A stretch of 64,000 nucleotides of DNA, from assembly GCF_016595495.1 (NCBI RefSeq), contig NZ_JAENIM010000044.1:172348-236347 (forward strand), read 5' to 3'. Source of the stretch: Persicirhabdus sediminis. GTDB lineage: Bacteria; Verrucomicrobiota; Verrucomicrobiia; Verrucomicrobiales; Akkermansiaceae. The notes beneath the pieces are model-generated. The model saw only the letters and a list, made by a program, of their open reading frames with translations. It made no database searches and had not been told where the DNA came from. Below are positions 17,274 to 27,523 of this stretch, piece after piece; position 1 is the stretch's first letter; each line of letters opens with the position of its first letter. The position numbers were made by a program, and so were the translations under genes.

Positions 17274-20200
17274 ATGAAACACATGATGATGAGAGGTTCG
17301 ATAGCATATCGACAGGTGGCGAGTTTAGCTGCGGCAATGGCTCTAGCGAGTAGCCATGCGCTGGCCACTGAGGTGGCCAGTACGATTGATACGGGTACCA
17401 GTTTAAATCAATATCTAGTGGGGGAGACTCCTCAAGATGGAGTGAATTTGTTAGTCAATGAGGGGTTTGAGCTACCAGTTGGCGCGACAGCCATATCGGC
17501 CAGCGGTGATTGGTCTGAGCAGGGCAATCGGCAGCTGATTCAATCATCTGCTTGGGCGCGTCACAGCGGTGATCAAGGGGTTTGGTTGCAAGCGTGGCAG
17601 GCAAATACAGCGAGTTCATTCTATCAAGATGTAGCGATCGTTGGTGGCGGAGAATACAATCTCGGCGGCTGGTTTAAGTTTGAGCAAAACTTTAAGCGCA
17701 ATGGCTCGGCGGTAGAAATGGCGATGATTTGGCTCGATGATGCTGGGGTGGAAATATCTAGAGCTAGCCAGAACATTGAGCTGAGCTCGGTTTATAGTTG
17801 GGAGTTAGTAGACTTCGCACAGGTGGCGCCAGAAAATGCGGTGACCGCTAGAGTCATGGTTTCTTGGACGACTGGGAGTGAGATTATCAGTGGTAGTGCA
17901 TGTTCATGTATGATTGATGATATGACTTTTTCCTATGTACACAGAAATTCACCACCTATTGCTGAAGATGTTACTGGCATCGTCACTATAGAAAACCAGC
18001 CAATTTCTATAGATGTAATGGCTAACGATAGTGATCCAGATGGTGATGAATTGACGATCATTGAAGTAGCTGCAGCCAACTTAGGCGCAACATCTACTGA
18101 TGGTCAGCTGGTATCCTATGTTCCCAATACGGGCGCTGTGGGCGACGATAGCTTCAGTTATACGATCAGTGATGGTAACGGCGGCACCGCTTCGGCGACT
18201 GTGAGCTTGACGATTGAGGCGGCTAACAAACCACCTGAATTTGGCGAAGATTTGTACGTGATGGCTGGGGGCACTGAAAATGCACTTTATAGCGAAAGCA
18301 TTGCTTCCTTTGCTACTGACCCCGATGGTGACCCACTGACCTTTTCTAAACTATCAGGTCCGAGCTGGTTGTCGCTAGCTGGTGATGGTAGTCTATCTGG
18401 TACACCTAGTTCATTTGATCTCGGGCTCCATCGCATGGAAGTTCAAGTATCTGATGGTAAACTCACTGATACGACTATGCTAGAAATTTCTATCAGCGCG
18501 GTGACCGGTTCACTGCCATATCTCAGCTGGAACCACCAATTTGGAACCAGAGTGAGCGCAGTAGCCGCAGCTCCCTATGCGGGCCTGTATGCCCATGCTG
18601 AGCGGGTGAGTAATTCTGTGGTCATCAATGACATTGATGGCAATGAACTTGCTCGGATTGATGCCGCTGCCATGAAACAAGCAGCACCATGGTTAGATTT
18701 CTCTGGTGATGATTATGGTCCAGCTGGCATGGCTTTCACAGCCTCTGGTCGTCAGCTATTCATTACGCTGATTGGGAGCCCGAGCTCCTCTAATGGAGGG
18801 GAGCCAAAAGATGCTATCCTTGCCTACAATCATAATTTGAATGAATTGCGACTGTTTGCCCAAGTTGACCTAGCGGATGAGCTGATGTACGATATTGGAG
18901 TGCCTGTTTGTCACGTGGGGGGGGAACTTTTTGTAGGCACACAGGACAACCAAGTACTTAGATATCTTGCGCAAATGAACGATGTCGAAGGTACATTTGT
19001 TGAATCTATCAATGTAGCTGGAGCAAATGGTGTTACCGGCCTAACTGCTGATATTGCTAATGATCAGCTATATGTTTCTACTCAAACGGTATTGAGTCGT
19101 CTCGATCTAACTAATGATTCTGAATTAGTAGCGCAAACCTTGATGTCATGCCCAACAACTAAGGCAATTACCTTTGCTAGGGTGTTTGGAGCTGAGGGCG
19201 ACGAAGGGTTATATTTGTTGCAGATGAACGGCGATATTCAAGTGGTGCCGATGGCAGATTTGCAAGCTGGAGGAGAAATTACCAACCAGCAGGTTTACGA
19301 ATCTACAGGGACTTCTCTGAGTATTGATATCTCCGCCACGGCTTGTGGACGATTAATGTTAGCTTCTACTGCGCCATACATCATTAGCGCGGCAGCAGAT
19401 GAAAGGATGGATTTTGATAGCTGGCTGGCGGATGAATTTAATCAATACATCAACTTGGCGAAAACATTGTGCTGGCCCGATGGCGAGCCAGAAGGCTGGG
19501 TGATAGATGCCCAAGTTCGTGATGGCAGAAATCGATTTCATCCACCTTCAACGGATACTGCCAGCTGGGCGGTATTGATGCTGATGTTAGCTGATGAGCT
19601 GAATGGTGACGATGATGCCGAGCAATTGGTAGAAAAAATTCTCGTGCGCTGGGCTGGCCTAGCTGCTGATGGCATTGTGGCTGAAACAACGCCAGATGGT
19701 GAGTTCCACCATTGGTATGATAAAGATACTGGTGCGCCAACATGGAGTGGTGATGATCCATTTACCAACCCGTTTTCTACTCAGAAAATCGTGGTGGCGG
19801 CACTGCGCGCGGGAGAATATTATTCTTCTAACGAAAGGATTGTAGCTGCTGTGCAGAGCATCATTGGCAGACAGAAGAATAAACGTGAATACGTCTTTTC
19901 TCGTGGCATGTGCGGACCTCTAGCAGATGACCTTGGGCCGCGCAATAACGGTGGCTGGGGACCAGGAGTGGAAAACCACGGCTATGCTGAGCTGATGGCT
20001 GCGCTGGATCCAATGACGGCGCATTCATTTGAGTATTATTGGCGTGATAGAGAAAATAATCAGTATGACCACTATCTAGCTGATGAGCCAATTTTGCATT
20101 CGGGTCATGCGGCCTTTATTGGCATGTACCCGCGTCAGCTAATGACGGTTTGGCGCAATGATCCATTGTGGAAGCAAGATTTCAGCAATACACTGGCAAG

Positions 20201-21788
20201 CTTCAATGCATGGACTGACGATAATGCACCTGCCTATTTAACGGTATTTTCAGCTGGGGTAAATACTAGTGGATACAATGCAGATGATCTGAATAGACAT
20301 CCAGATACAGTGAGTCATTTCCCTGCTCTCTTAGGGTTCTCCATGCTGGATCAAAATACGATTCCAGCTGTGGCAGCATACATGGCGTACCGCGATGGTC
20401 GCCGCCAGCTGCTGAGCGGCTCAGATGCATTCCCAAATGGCGCTAACATTGTGACTAGGTATTCTAATGAAGTCCCATCATTTGTGATGGGGGATATCGC
20501 TCTGCCAGATTCAGCCTTCGCTATGTTTGGGCTGGCTGAGTTGCTAGAACCAGGGGTGGTAGACCGCGTCTTTGCTAGAGAAACTTATAAAGACCTAAGT
20601 GTAGGAACCGGTGTAAGCGGTGAAGTGGAGTTAGATTATTCTGAGCTGATCTCGCGCCGTGTATTGGGCTCTGATGACGGCTGGGAGACATGGACATCGT
20701 ACGGCTTCCAGTATGCACCGTTTAGCTTTGAATACGGTAGATCACATGCTGAGTACACCTTGGCTGAACCAGAGGGCCGGTTTATCCCAATCCCTAACCA
20801 TAATGCGGAAGGCGTGTGGAACCACTGGACGCGATATGGTGGTTATGCCTCCTACTGCGGCAATGGTGAGTTCCTCAACCTAGTGGGCCGGAGCTTTATG
20901 ATGAACCTGGCGCCAGGTGAAACAGTGACCGAAGGCGGAGCCTATCAGACCATCGAGCTTTCTGACGAATGGGATGAGACTGCCTTTATCATTGGCGCGC
21001 TGGGTCGCGTGCAAGATGCTGCTAATGGTGAAGCATTCATTGCCATTGAATGGGATAATGATGCTGATCCAACAAATGGCATCATCGGTGAGAGGATTGA
21101 AAGTGAAAACCGTGTTAGTGTCTTAAACCCTAGAGATGAATTTGAAATCAGCACGCTGCGACCAGCTGGCGCGACTCATCTTCATATTTATATGGTGCTC
21201 CAGCTAACAGGAGAGACCCCAGTTAAGACCGAACGATATGCTTGGGATGAATTTAGCCTAGTTAGAGTGGGAGCTGAAGCTGTGATGGAAAATCAGGGTT
21301 TTGAGCAAGGTTCTTTAGCTCACTGGGGTACCTATTCACCTAATGGAAGTAGCTGGGCGATCACAGATGAGGAGGATTTGGTTTGCGAAGGAAACTTTGC
21401 CGCTAAGCTGACTCTACCAGTGACAATGACAGGAAAGGCTAATATTCAGCCTCAATATTTGGACATTTCACAGGATCCAATCGGTACTCGTTATGTATTG
21501 CGAGTGGATGTAGCTACTAAAAACCTAGAAGGTTCGATGGCTAACATCTATGCGCGTATGGATGACGACGAAGATGAATTTCCTTATACCTATATCAGAC
21601 AGGTTAATGGTGATAGCTTGGAAATAGCCAATACCAAGCAGCAGCTGTATTTGGCATTGAGAAAACGTGATGTTAAGGAGACGAGATTGCGCATTTTCTG
21701 TGCCGGAGAACGTCTAGATAGCTCTGCGGTGACTGCCGATGAGGTGATTGCATTTGATAATATTCATCTCACTAGAGAGACACCATGA
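17274..21788 (+). CDS. 1504-residue secreted multidomain protein, probable carbohydrate-active
   Basis: A signal peptide (about 1-31, ending AHALAT-like) leads into a carbohydrate-binding-like jelly-roll region (residues 55-225). A cadherin/Big-type domain with NDSDPDGDELT and DGNGGTAS (230-320) and a putative-Ig domain (325-410) follow. Next is a region with propeller-like strands (420-705). From about 710 an alpha-helical domain has aromatic and acidic patches (WAVLMLMLADEL, WSGDDPFTNPFSTQ), as in alpha/alpha-barrel polysaccharide lyases or glycosidases. The C-terminal third holds another CBM-like region (from about 1340). I cannot name the enzyme class with certainty. It is probably exported to degrade or bind polysaccharide. 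It is flanked by strong hairpins at 21846-21904. Confidence 0.75.
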   Translation: MKHMMMRGSIAYRQVASLAAAMALASSHALATEVASTIDTGTSLNQYLVGETPQDGVNLLVNEGFELPVGATAISASGDWSEQGNRQLIQSSAWARHSGDQGVWLQAWQANTASSFYQDVAIVGGGEYNLGGWFKFEQNFKRNGSAVEMAMIWLDDAGVEISRASQNIELSSVYSWELVDFAQVAPENAVTARVMVSWTTGSEIISGSACSCMIDDMTFSYVHRNSPPIAEDVTGIVTIENQPISIDVMANDSDPDGDELTIIEVAAANLGATSTDGQLVSYVPNTGAVGDDSFSYTISDGNGGTASATVSLTIEAANKPPEFGEDLYVMAGGTENALYSESIASFATDPDGDPLTFSKLSGPSWLSLAGDGSLSGTPSSFDLGLHRMEVQVSDGKLTDTTMLEISISAVTGSLPYLSWNHQFGTRVSAVAAAPYAGLYAHAERVSNSVVINDIDGNELARIDAAAMKQAAPWLDFSGDDYGPAGMAFTASGRQLFITLIGSPSSSNGGEPKDAILAYNHNLNELRLFAQVDLADELMYDIGVPVCHVGGELFVGTQDNQVLRYLAQMNDVEGTFVESINVAGANGVTGLTADIANDQLYVSTQTVLSRLDLTNDSELVAQTLMSCPTTKAITFARVFGAEGDEGLYLLQMNGDIQVVPMADLQAGGEITNQQVYESTGTSLSIDISATACGRLMLASTAPYIISAAADERMDFDSWLADEFNQYINLAKTLCWPDGEPEGWVIDAQVRDGRNRFHPPSTDTASWAVLMLMLADELNGDDDAEQLVEKILVRWAGLAADGIVAETTPDGEFHHWYDKDTGAPTWSGDDPFTNPFSTQKIVVAALRAGEYYSSNERIVAAVQSIIGRQKNKREYVFSRGMCGPLADDLGPRNNGGWGPGVENHGYAELMAALDPMTAHSFEYYWRDRENNQYDHYLADEPILHSGHAAFIGMYPRQLMTVWRNDPLWKQDFSNTLASFNAWTDDNAPAYLTVFSAGVNTSGYNADDLNRHPDTVSHFPALLGFSMLDQNTIPAVAAYMAYRDGRRQLLSGSDAFPNGANIVTRYSNEVPSFVMGDIALPDSAFAMFGLAELLEPGVVDRVFARETYKDLSVGTGVSGEVELDYSELISRRVLGSDDGWETWTSYGFQYAPFSFEYGRSHAEYTLAEPEGRFIPIPNHNAEGVWNHWTRYGGYASYCGNGEFLNLVGRSFMMNLAPGETVTEGGAYQTIELSDEWDETAFIIGALGRVQDAANGEAFIAIEWDNDADPTNGIIGERIESENRVSVLNPRDEFEISTLRPAGATHLHIYMVLQLTGETPVKTERYAWDEFSLVRVGAEAVMENQGFEQGSLAHWGTYSPNGSSWAITDEEDLVCEGNFAAKLTLPVTMTGKANIQPQYLDISQDPIGTRYVLRVDVATKNLEGSMANIYARMDDDEDEFPYTYIRQVNGDSLEIANTKQQLYLALRKRDVKETRLRIFCAGERLDSSAVTADEVIAFDNIHLTRETP

Positions 21789-21845
21789 TCAGATCATGAA
21801 GCATGAGTTAGCTGGTTTAATCTTCAGCCAGCTGGCTCATGTGAG

Positions 21846-21904
21846 GGCTCATTTTTGAGCCATGATGGGGGCACGGGCGCAGCTAATTGCGCTGGTGCCC
21901 CCAT
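21846..21904. terminator. two adjacent strong hairpins after the large secreted protein
   Basis: GGCTCA-TTTT-TGAGCC (21846-21861) is followed by a larger hairpin with arms ATGGGGGCAC (21865-21874) and GTGCCCCCAT (21895-21904), containing GCGCA...TGCGC. The second is followed by TTTCATTT. They probably end transcription of the gene at 17274. Confidence 0.65.
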
Positions 21905-22074
21905 TTCATTTACTGGCAGAATGCTTGCCGAGCTAGCTGATATACGTGGTGCTCTGTTGCGGTTTGTTGGCGGAATTGGAATCGCCAGTTCGAGCCTTCT
22001 TGCGTGACAGCTATAGGTAGGTAAGTGTATGCTGCGCCCACCCGCGGCAGGATGCCAGCCGGGTTGTCAGAGTT

Positions 22075-23487
22075 GTGAGGAAAAAGTACCCATGGATAAA
22101 AAGGCTGAGCTGGAAGTTTGAATACGTTGTTATACGTATTTTAGAATTCTTTCTCAGTTTGATGAAGCTTGAGACGGTGTTCAAGCTCGGCCTCGCGCTG
22201 GGCGGGATCAGCTGGCTAGTTTTGCCGAAACGTAGGCGCAATGTGTTGCGTAACCTGCGCATTGCTTATTGCCATGAAATGGATGAATCGCAGATCAAAG
22301 ACCTGTCGATAGAAGCCTTCCAATATACGGGGGCAAATATGTTAGCGTCGATGAAAACCGCGCTGATGACGATAGAGCAACTGCGGGAAATTGTCGAAAT
22401 CGAAGGGGTCGAACATTTTGAAAAAGCCCAGGAAAAAGGTACTGGCGTGATTTTATTTCTCAGCCATATGGGCAATTGGGAAATCCTCGCTCAGCTGGGT
22501 GCCATGCTGAGCCCTGAGACTAAACCTGGTGCGCTCTATCGCCCGCTCAACAACCCGTACATGAACGAGCTGATCAAGCGCCGCCGCTCACGCAAGGGCA
22601 CGGTGGTTTTTGCTAAGGGCGCAGCGCTCTCAGCGATGACTGATCACTTGAAAGAAGGTGGAATGTTAGGCATTCTGGCGGATCAACGCGGTGGCCACCA
22701 TGGCGTGGCGGTATCATTTTTCGAAAGACTAACATCAGTGAGCCCGCTGCCAGCCGTGCTTCACAAACGATCAAAAGCTGCCATGGTGGCACTCTCGCTA
22801 GAGACCACTGAAGATGGCATGTGGAAAATCAAGTTCCAGCCGCCGATTGATGCTGAGGGCAAAGGAATCCGTGAGCTGAGCGCTGAAATGGGTAATGCTG
22901 TGGAACAATCTATCAGAGTTTCGCCTAGAGATTACTTCTGGCTGCAAGATAGGTGGAAGTTAGACCGCTGGTTGCCGCTTGGTCAGTACAGCAAGCGCGG
23001 CATGTTTATCGCTAAGGATGCGGTATTGCAGCCATTTCACGTTTATCTATTTCTGCCAGCTGATAGATCGCAGCTGGAGGCAGCCATGCCAGCTGTTGCG
23101 GAGATGAAACATTTCCGCCCAGACGCTTGTGTGCATTGTTTGGTGCAGGCTGAGCACGTCGAGTGGCTGCGCAGATACGATGCCGAGTTAGATATTTTTC
23201 CATTAAGCAATCGGGCACTTCAGGACAGAGACGAGCTGGAGTCATTCAGCAAGCGACACGTTGAAGGTGTCGAGGTTATTTTGATGTTTGAGCCCCGCGC
23301 TGATTATGCTCGTGTCTTGCGAGACGTGCTGCCAGATACGAAAATCTGTGGCTATGATGACCCAACAATGCGTGAGTTTCTCAGCTTCCCGCATCCTCCT
23401 AAGCCAGAAATCGCCTTCGGTTCTGAAGAGTATTATATCGAGCTGTGCACGCGCAATGGCATGCGTCATCAAACCAAAACTAATTGA
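22075..23487 (+). CDS. LpxL-like acyltransferase with a long C-terminal extension
   Basis: 470 residues from a GTG start (MRKKYPWIKRLSW). Residues about 1-310 are an LpxL/HtrB acyltransferase: membrane helix near 25-50, RRNVLRNLRIAY, catalytic HX4E as HMGNWE near residue 130, and DQRGGHHG with FFWLQDRW-type C-terminal element. Residues about 311-470 are extra. They begin KRGMFIAKDAVLQPFHVYLF and look like an alternating alpha/beta domain resembling part of a GT-B glycosyltransferase such as a heptosyltransferase, with low certainty. It is 9 bases before a GT4 gene, consistent with lipid A/LPS core synthesis at the inner membrane. Confidence 0.8.
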   Translation: MRKKYPWIKRLSWKFEYVVIRILEFFLSLMKLETVFKLGLALGGISWLVLPKRRRNVLRNLRIAYCHEMDESQIKDLSIEAFQYTGANMLASMKTALMTIEQLREIVEIEGVEHFEKAQEKGTGVILFLSHMGNWEILAQLGAMLSPETKPGALYRPLNNPYMNELIKRRRSRKGTVVFAKGAALSAMTDHLKEGGMLGILADQRGGHHGVAVSFFERLTSVSPLPAVLHKRSKAAMVALSLETTEDGMWKIKFQPPIDAEGKGIRELSAEMGNAVEQSIRVSPRDYFWLQDRWKLDRWLPLGQYSKRGMFIAKDAVLQPFHVYLFLPADRSQLEAAMPAVAEMKHFRPDACVHCLVQAEHVEWLRRYDAELDIFPLSNRALQDRDELESFSKRHVEGVEVILMFEPRADYARVLRDVLPDTKICGYDDPTMREFLSFPHPPKPEIAFGSEEYYIELCTRNGMRHQTKTN

Positions 23488-23496
23488 ATTTCATAG

Positions 23497-24600
23497 ATGA
23501 AGGTATTGCAAATATTGCCAGAGTTAGAATCTGGTGGCGTCGAACGTGGAACGCTCGAGCTAGCAAAGTATCTGGTAGGCCGAGGCGATGAAGCTCTAGT
23601 AGTTTCTAACGGCGGAAGGTTGGTCGACGAGCTGGAATCATTTGGCTGCCGTCATATTCAGCTGCCAGTGCATAAAAAATCGCTCAGTTCACTCACCCAG
23701 GTGAAGGTGATGCGTAAGCTGCTAGAGAGCGAGCAACCAGACATTGTGCACCTGCGCTCACGTGTGCCAGCATGGATTACCTATCTAGCATGGCGCAAGA
23801 TGGATCCAGCTAGCCGGCCACGTTTGGTGAGTACGGTGCATGGCTTCTATTCGGTCAATGCCTACTCTAAGATCATGACCTGCGGTGAGCGGGTCATCGC
23901 TGTCTCTGATAGCGTGAAGGAGTACATCCTAACGAACTACCCTAAAACTCAGTCTGAGTTGATTCGTGTGGTGCATCGTGGCGTGGATCCAACGGACTAC
24001 CAGTTTGGCCATTTACCTGAAAAGAGCTGGCGCCACCAATGGTATGCTGATTTTCCTGAGACTAAGGGCAAGGTACTACTCACCTTACCTGGCCGCATCA
24101 CTCGCCTCAAAGGGCATAGTGATTTTTTACAAATTCTAACTCAGCTGAAAAAACGTCACTCAGCCGTTCACGGAGTGATTGCTGGCGGGGCTCATCCACG
24201 CAAGCAAGCATACCTCGATGAGCTCAAGCAGATGGTCGCTCAGGCGGGTCTATCTGAATCGGTGACCTTCACTGGTCACCGTTCTGACTTGCGAGAGATT
24301 CTCGCCATGTCGGACGTTGTGCTCTCGTTAACATCGCAGCCAGAGTCATTCGGTCGTACGACTCTAGAAGCGCTGTGTTTGGGAACGCCTGTGCTGGGAT
24401 ACGAACACGGTGGTGTTGGAGAAATCTTGAGTGCCATTTTTCCAGCTGGAAAATGTGCCTCTGGTGATGCGAAAAAGGCTGCCCAGATGATAGATGGCTG
24501 GTTGATTAATGGTATGCCCGCGCTGGAGGAGAAGAATCCATTCACGCTAGAGAGAATGCTCAGCCAGACGGTCGAGGTTTACAACGAGTTGTTAGCCTAG
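23497..24600 (+). CDS. GT4-family glycosyltransferase
   Basis: 367 residues with GT-B architecture. The N-terminal domain starts MKVLQILPELESGGVERG, whose glycine-rich acceptor loop is typical of GT4. The C-terminal domain has LTLPGRITRLKGH, VTFTGHRSDLREIL and the nucleotide-sugar binding segment PESFGRTTLEALCLGTPVLG with the EX7E spacing. It resembles LPS-core or O-antigen transferases. It follows the acyltransferase by 9 bases and is likely cotranscribed and coupled to surface glycolipid assembly. Confidence 0.88.
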   Translation: MKVLQILPELESGGVERGTLELAKYLVGRGDEALVVSNGGRLVDELESFGCRHIQLPVHKKSLSSLTQVKVMRKLLESEQPDIVHLRSRVPAWITYLAWRKMDPASRPRLVSTVHGFYSVNAYSKIMTCGERVIAVSDSVKEYILTNYPKTQSELIRVVHRGVDPTDYQFGHLPEKSWRHQWYADFPETKGKVLLTLPGRITRLKGHSDFLQILTQLKKRHSAVHGVIAGGAHPRKQAYLDELKQMVAQAGLSESVTFTGHRSDLREILAMSDVVLSLTSQPESFGRTTLEALCLGTPVLGYEHGGVGEILSAIFPAGKCASGDAKKAAQMIDGWLINGMPALEEKNPFTLERMLSQTVEVYNELLA

Positions 24601-24686
24601 CTGGAGGTTTTATTTTCTAGCTAGACCAAACGCTTGGCGTGCCTTTAGGCTTGAAATTGTGGGAGATAGTCCGCATGAAATGAGTC

Positions 24687-25193
24687 ATGAAATGGTTCAG
24701 ACTTTTGCTCATAGCTGTGATGGTTCCTCTTTTGTTAGCATCTTGCGGAGGTGGATACAATGGCTACATGCAGCGTCCATATACGATCAAAGGCGTGCGC
24801 TATCAGCCGATGAGTGTGGATCAGGCACTACGTTATAAAGAAGAGGGCATTGCTTCTTGGTACGATGAATCTAGCTTCTTAGGGCTCAAGCGCGGCAATA
24901 CCTCGATAGGTGAAAAAGTCTATCCGTGGCACGTTTCCGCAGCCCACAAAACACTGCCGCTTCCAGCTGAGGTGAAGGTAACTAACTTGCAGAATGGTAA
25001 ATCGCTGAAGATGCGTGTTAACGATCGCGGGCCATTTATCAAAGGGCGCATTATCGACCTAACGCCACGTGCGGCCAAGAAGTTGGGATTTCATAAAGAT
25101 GGTCTAGCTAGGGTGAGGGTGGAAACTGTTAGCGTGGGCGACGGCAAGTACAAGCGCAAGGTGAAGAAGAAGTGGTTCTTTGGCCTGTTCTAG
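24687..25193 (+). CDS. rlpA: RlpA-like septal ring lytic transglycosylase lipoprotein
   Basis: 168 residues. A lipoprotein signal peptide with lipobox LLASC (Cys about residue 20) is followed by a double-psi beta-barrel. GIASWYDESSFLGLKRGNTS and the metal- or glycan-binding NDRGPF (about residues 112-117) then DLTPRAAKKLGF identify the RlpA family. The tail is very basic (KYKRKVKKKWFF) and there is no SPOR domain. It probably acts on denuded peptidoglycan strands at the division site or sits in the outer membrane. Confidence 0.88.
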   Translation: MKWFRLLLIAVMVPLLLASCGGGYNGYMQRPYTIKGVRYQPMSVDQALRYKEEGIASWYDESSFLGLKRGNTSIGEKVYPWHVSAAHKTLPLPAEVKVTNLQNGKSLKMRVNDRGPFIKGRIIDLTPRAAKKLGFHKDGLARVRVETVSVGDGKYKRKVKKKWFFGLF

Positions 25194-25271
25194 GATGCGA
25201 GCCAGCCAGTTAGCGGAAGATCGGTAGATTTTAGACGCGACAGCGGCGGTGATTTTAGTCAAATTACCATC

Positions 25272-25943
25272 ATGGCAGATTATGAACAAACTGAGAAGAG
25301 TGAGTCTCGACGGTCACCTCACACGGTGATTTGGTCGCTCTGTGGTGGCGTCGCGCTGCTAATGGTTGTTGGATTTTCCTGCTTCCACTTTTTTGTTGCC
25401 AAGCCAGTGCATGATAGTGCCAGCCGCGGGATCAGCTTGATAGAAAAGGCGGCCTCTGCGATGGGTATCGTGTTTAATGAGAAGGTAGAGATCAAGGGGA
25501 ATACCGCCGTTCTAGCAAAAGCAAAGATCGAAGAGTTAGCTGTCTGCCAGCGCAAGACGCAGGTGATTGTGAAATACAAAACCCAGTGGTGGGGCAGTGA
25601 GAAAATGCTTATCGTTAGGGGAGACTTTCTTGTCAAAGCTGGATTTGATCTCAGCGCGGGCGGCCAGTGGAGCATTATTGACGGTCGCATGAGTGGAGAT
25701 TTTCCCGAGGCAAAAGTGCTCAGCGTCGAGCCTGTTGGAGATTTTGAAATCTACTACTCACAGGGTGGCATCATCAACCAGCTATCTAGCGAAGACCATT
25801 TGCGAGCCTTTAATGCGTTGAAAAACCAAGCCCGCCGCGATGCTGAAAACAGCGATATTATGGACGAGGCTAGCGGTATCTTACGGCAGAGATTTCGCGA
25901 TCTAATGGATGGCCAACTGCTGTGGGAAGAACAGCTACCATAA
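25272..25943 (+). CDS. membrane-anchored DUF4230-like protein
   Basis: 223 residues with one transmembrane helix (about residues 21-42) followed by an exported beta-rich domain. The segment VIVKYKTQWWGSEKMLIVRGDFLVKAGFDL matches the layout of DUF4230 proteins, and the C-terminal helix RRDAENSDIMDEASGILRQR is also typical. Function unknown. It lies between rlpA and the cysteine desulfurase in the same direction, with no obvious promoter of its own. Confidence 0.6.
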   Translation: MADYEQTEKSESRRSPHTVIWSLCGGVALLMVVGFSCFHFFVAKPVHDSASRGISLIEKAASAMGIVFNEKVEIKGNTAVLAKAKIEELAVCQRKTQVIVKYKTQWWGSEKMLIVRGDFLVKAGFDLSAGGQWSIIDGRMSGDFPEAKVLSVEPVGDFEIYYSQGGIINQLSSEDHLRAFNALKNQARRDAENSDIMDEASGILRQRFRDLMDGQLLWEEQLP

Positions 25944-26002
25944 GCGAAGCCGTCGGCCTAATGGCACTGGAAATTACTAGCTGGCTGTGTTATTGATCAG
26001 CC

Positions 26003-27181
26003 GTGATTTATCTAGACTCCAACGCAACCAGCCAGATTCACCCAGAAGTGGTGGATGCCATGCTGCCCTATTTGCGCGATCACTGGCACAATCCATCTAG
26101 CGGCTATGCGGCTGGTAAGCTGGTAAAGCAGGCGCTCAGCCAGGCGCGTGAGCAGGTGGCTGCTTTGATCAATGCCCAGCCAGACGAGATAGTTTTCACC
26201 GGCTGTGGTACGGAGTCTAACAATGCAGCGCTGGCATCTCTGATAGACATGGCGGGGAAGAAAAAACGCTTGGTGACCAGTACGATTGAGCACTCTGCGA
26301 TCTTGCGACCATCTGAGTACTACGCCCAGCTGGGTTACGATGTGGAGAAAGTTGCCGTTGGCCATGACGGGCGACTCGATTTGTTAGCTTATGAAGAAAG
26401 TCTGCGCGCCGGCAATGTGGCGCTCAGCTCCATCATGTGGGCTAATAATGAGACAGGTGTGATACAGCCGATGGATGAAGTTTCTGCGCTGACGCGTGAG
26501 CTCGGCGTGCCGCTGCATACCGATGCCATTCAGGCGGTGGGGAAAATGCCCGTCGATGTGCAAAAAACACCAGTCGATATGTTGTCGCTCTCGGGACATA
26601 AATTTCACGCACCCAAAGGCGTCGGCGCCTTATATATTCGCCGTGGCGTCAGGTTTCAGCCGATGCTGCGTGGTGGCGGGCAAGAAGCTGGCCACCGTAG
26701 TGGTACCGAAAATGTGGCTTCTATCGTTGGCCTCGGCAAGGCTGCTGAGATTATGAAATCCCGGCTGGATAATGACCAGCACGCTGGTGTTCGCCAGCTG
26801 AGAGATCATTTTGAAAGTCGTTTGTTAGCCGAGCTAACTGGTGTGCGGGTTAATGGCAGTCTTGAGCACCGTGCAGTGAGTACCTCGCATCTATCATTTG
26901 AGAAATGTGATGCGTCAGGTTTGTTGATTTTGTTAGAGGAATACGGAGTACTTTGCTCAGCTGGAAGTGCCTGCATGACGGGGAAAACCAAACCGTCACA
27001 CGTGCAGACGGCGATGGGCCTGAGCTCCGCTCAGTCTAAGAGCAGCTTGCGCATTTCGTTCTCTATCTTTACTGAGAGAGAGCAAGTGGACGCCGCTGTG
27101 GAAGCGGTCAAAAAGGCCGTTAATAAGCTACGCTCGGTGCAGGGTGGGAGTGGTGTCGGGCCAGTGATTGTGTACACATAA
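26003..27181 (+). CDS. cysteine desulfurase (NifS/IscS family)
   Basis: 392 residues from a GTG start. This PLP enzyme moves sulfur from cysteine to an active-site cysteine persulfide. Motifs are YLDSNATSQIHPEV, GTESNNAAL, STIEHSAIL, the PLP lysine in SLSGHKFHAPKGVG, and the catalytic loop CSAGSACMTG. The short loop and overall length fit the group I NifS/IscS type. No iscU, iscA or thiI is adjacent, so the sulfur acceptor cannot be named; thiamine synthesis at the left end of the window is one possible user. Confidence 0.92.
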   Translation: MIYLDSNATSQIHPEVVDAMLPYLRDHWHNPSSGYAAGKLVKQALSQAREQVAALINAQPDEIVFTGCGTESNNAALASLIDMAGKKKRLVTSTIEHSAILRPSEYYAQLGYDVEKVAVGHDGRLDLLAYEESLRAGNVALSSIMWANNETGVIQPMDEVSALTRELGVPLHTDAIQAVGKMPVDVQKTPVDMLSLSGHKFHAPKGVGALYIRRGVRFQPMLRGGGQEAGHRSGTENVASIVGLGKAAEIMKSRLDNDQHAGVRQLRDHFESRLLAELTGVRVNGSLEHRAVSTSHLSFEKCDASGLLILLEEYGVLCSAGSACMTGKTKPSHVQTAMGLSSAQSKSSLRISFSIFTEREQVDAAVEAVKKAVNKLRSVQGGSGVGPVIVYT

Positions 27182-27523
27182 TGCAGCTGGAATCTGGCTA
27201 TAAGTATTTGTATACGGGTAGCGTGAGGTGCTCAAAACTCATGCGTTTTCTGCCGGACGTCAATCGTTTGTTTTTCGAGCGCGTCTCCTAACACTTCTGT
27301 GTAATGGGCAACTGAAGCCTTTAACATCAGGCTTTTCAGCGTCATCTGACAGGGGTGGTGTTGAAGAATGGGTTGAGTTCGTTTGCACGCTGAGTCATGA
27401 TGCTGCTTTCGCCTATGGCTATCATCTTGATATCTTTGCGTGAGTTGATTAACAAGGCTCTAGGGTAGATCTAGACGAGATCCAGCATCTTCTAAAAAAG
27501 TCAGATGTCATGTTTGAGGAGGC
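27182..27523. other. intergenic region, no confident gene
   Basis: About 340 bases after the cysteine desulfurase. One 71-codon frame is present but has no family resemblance or ribosome-binding site. No tRNA or known riboswitch pattern was recognised. The 3' end leads into the leader peptide described next. Confidence 0.5.

Noticed and set aside
27228..27443. 71-codon frame between the cysteine desulfurase and the leader peptide
   Set aside because: No Shine-Dalgarno sequence, no recognisable fold or family, and low coding character.
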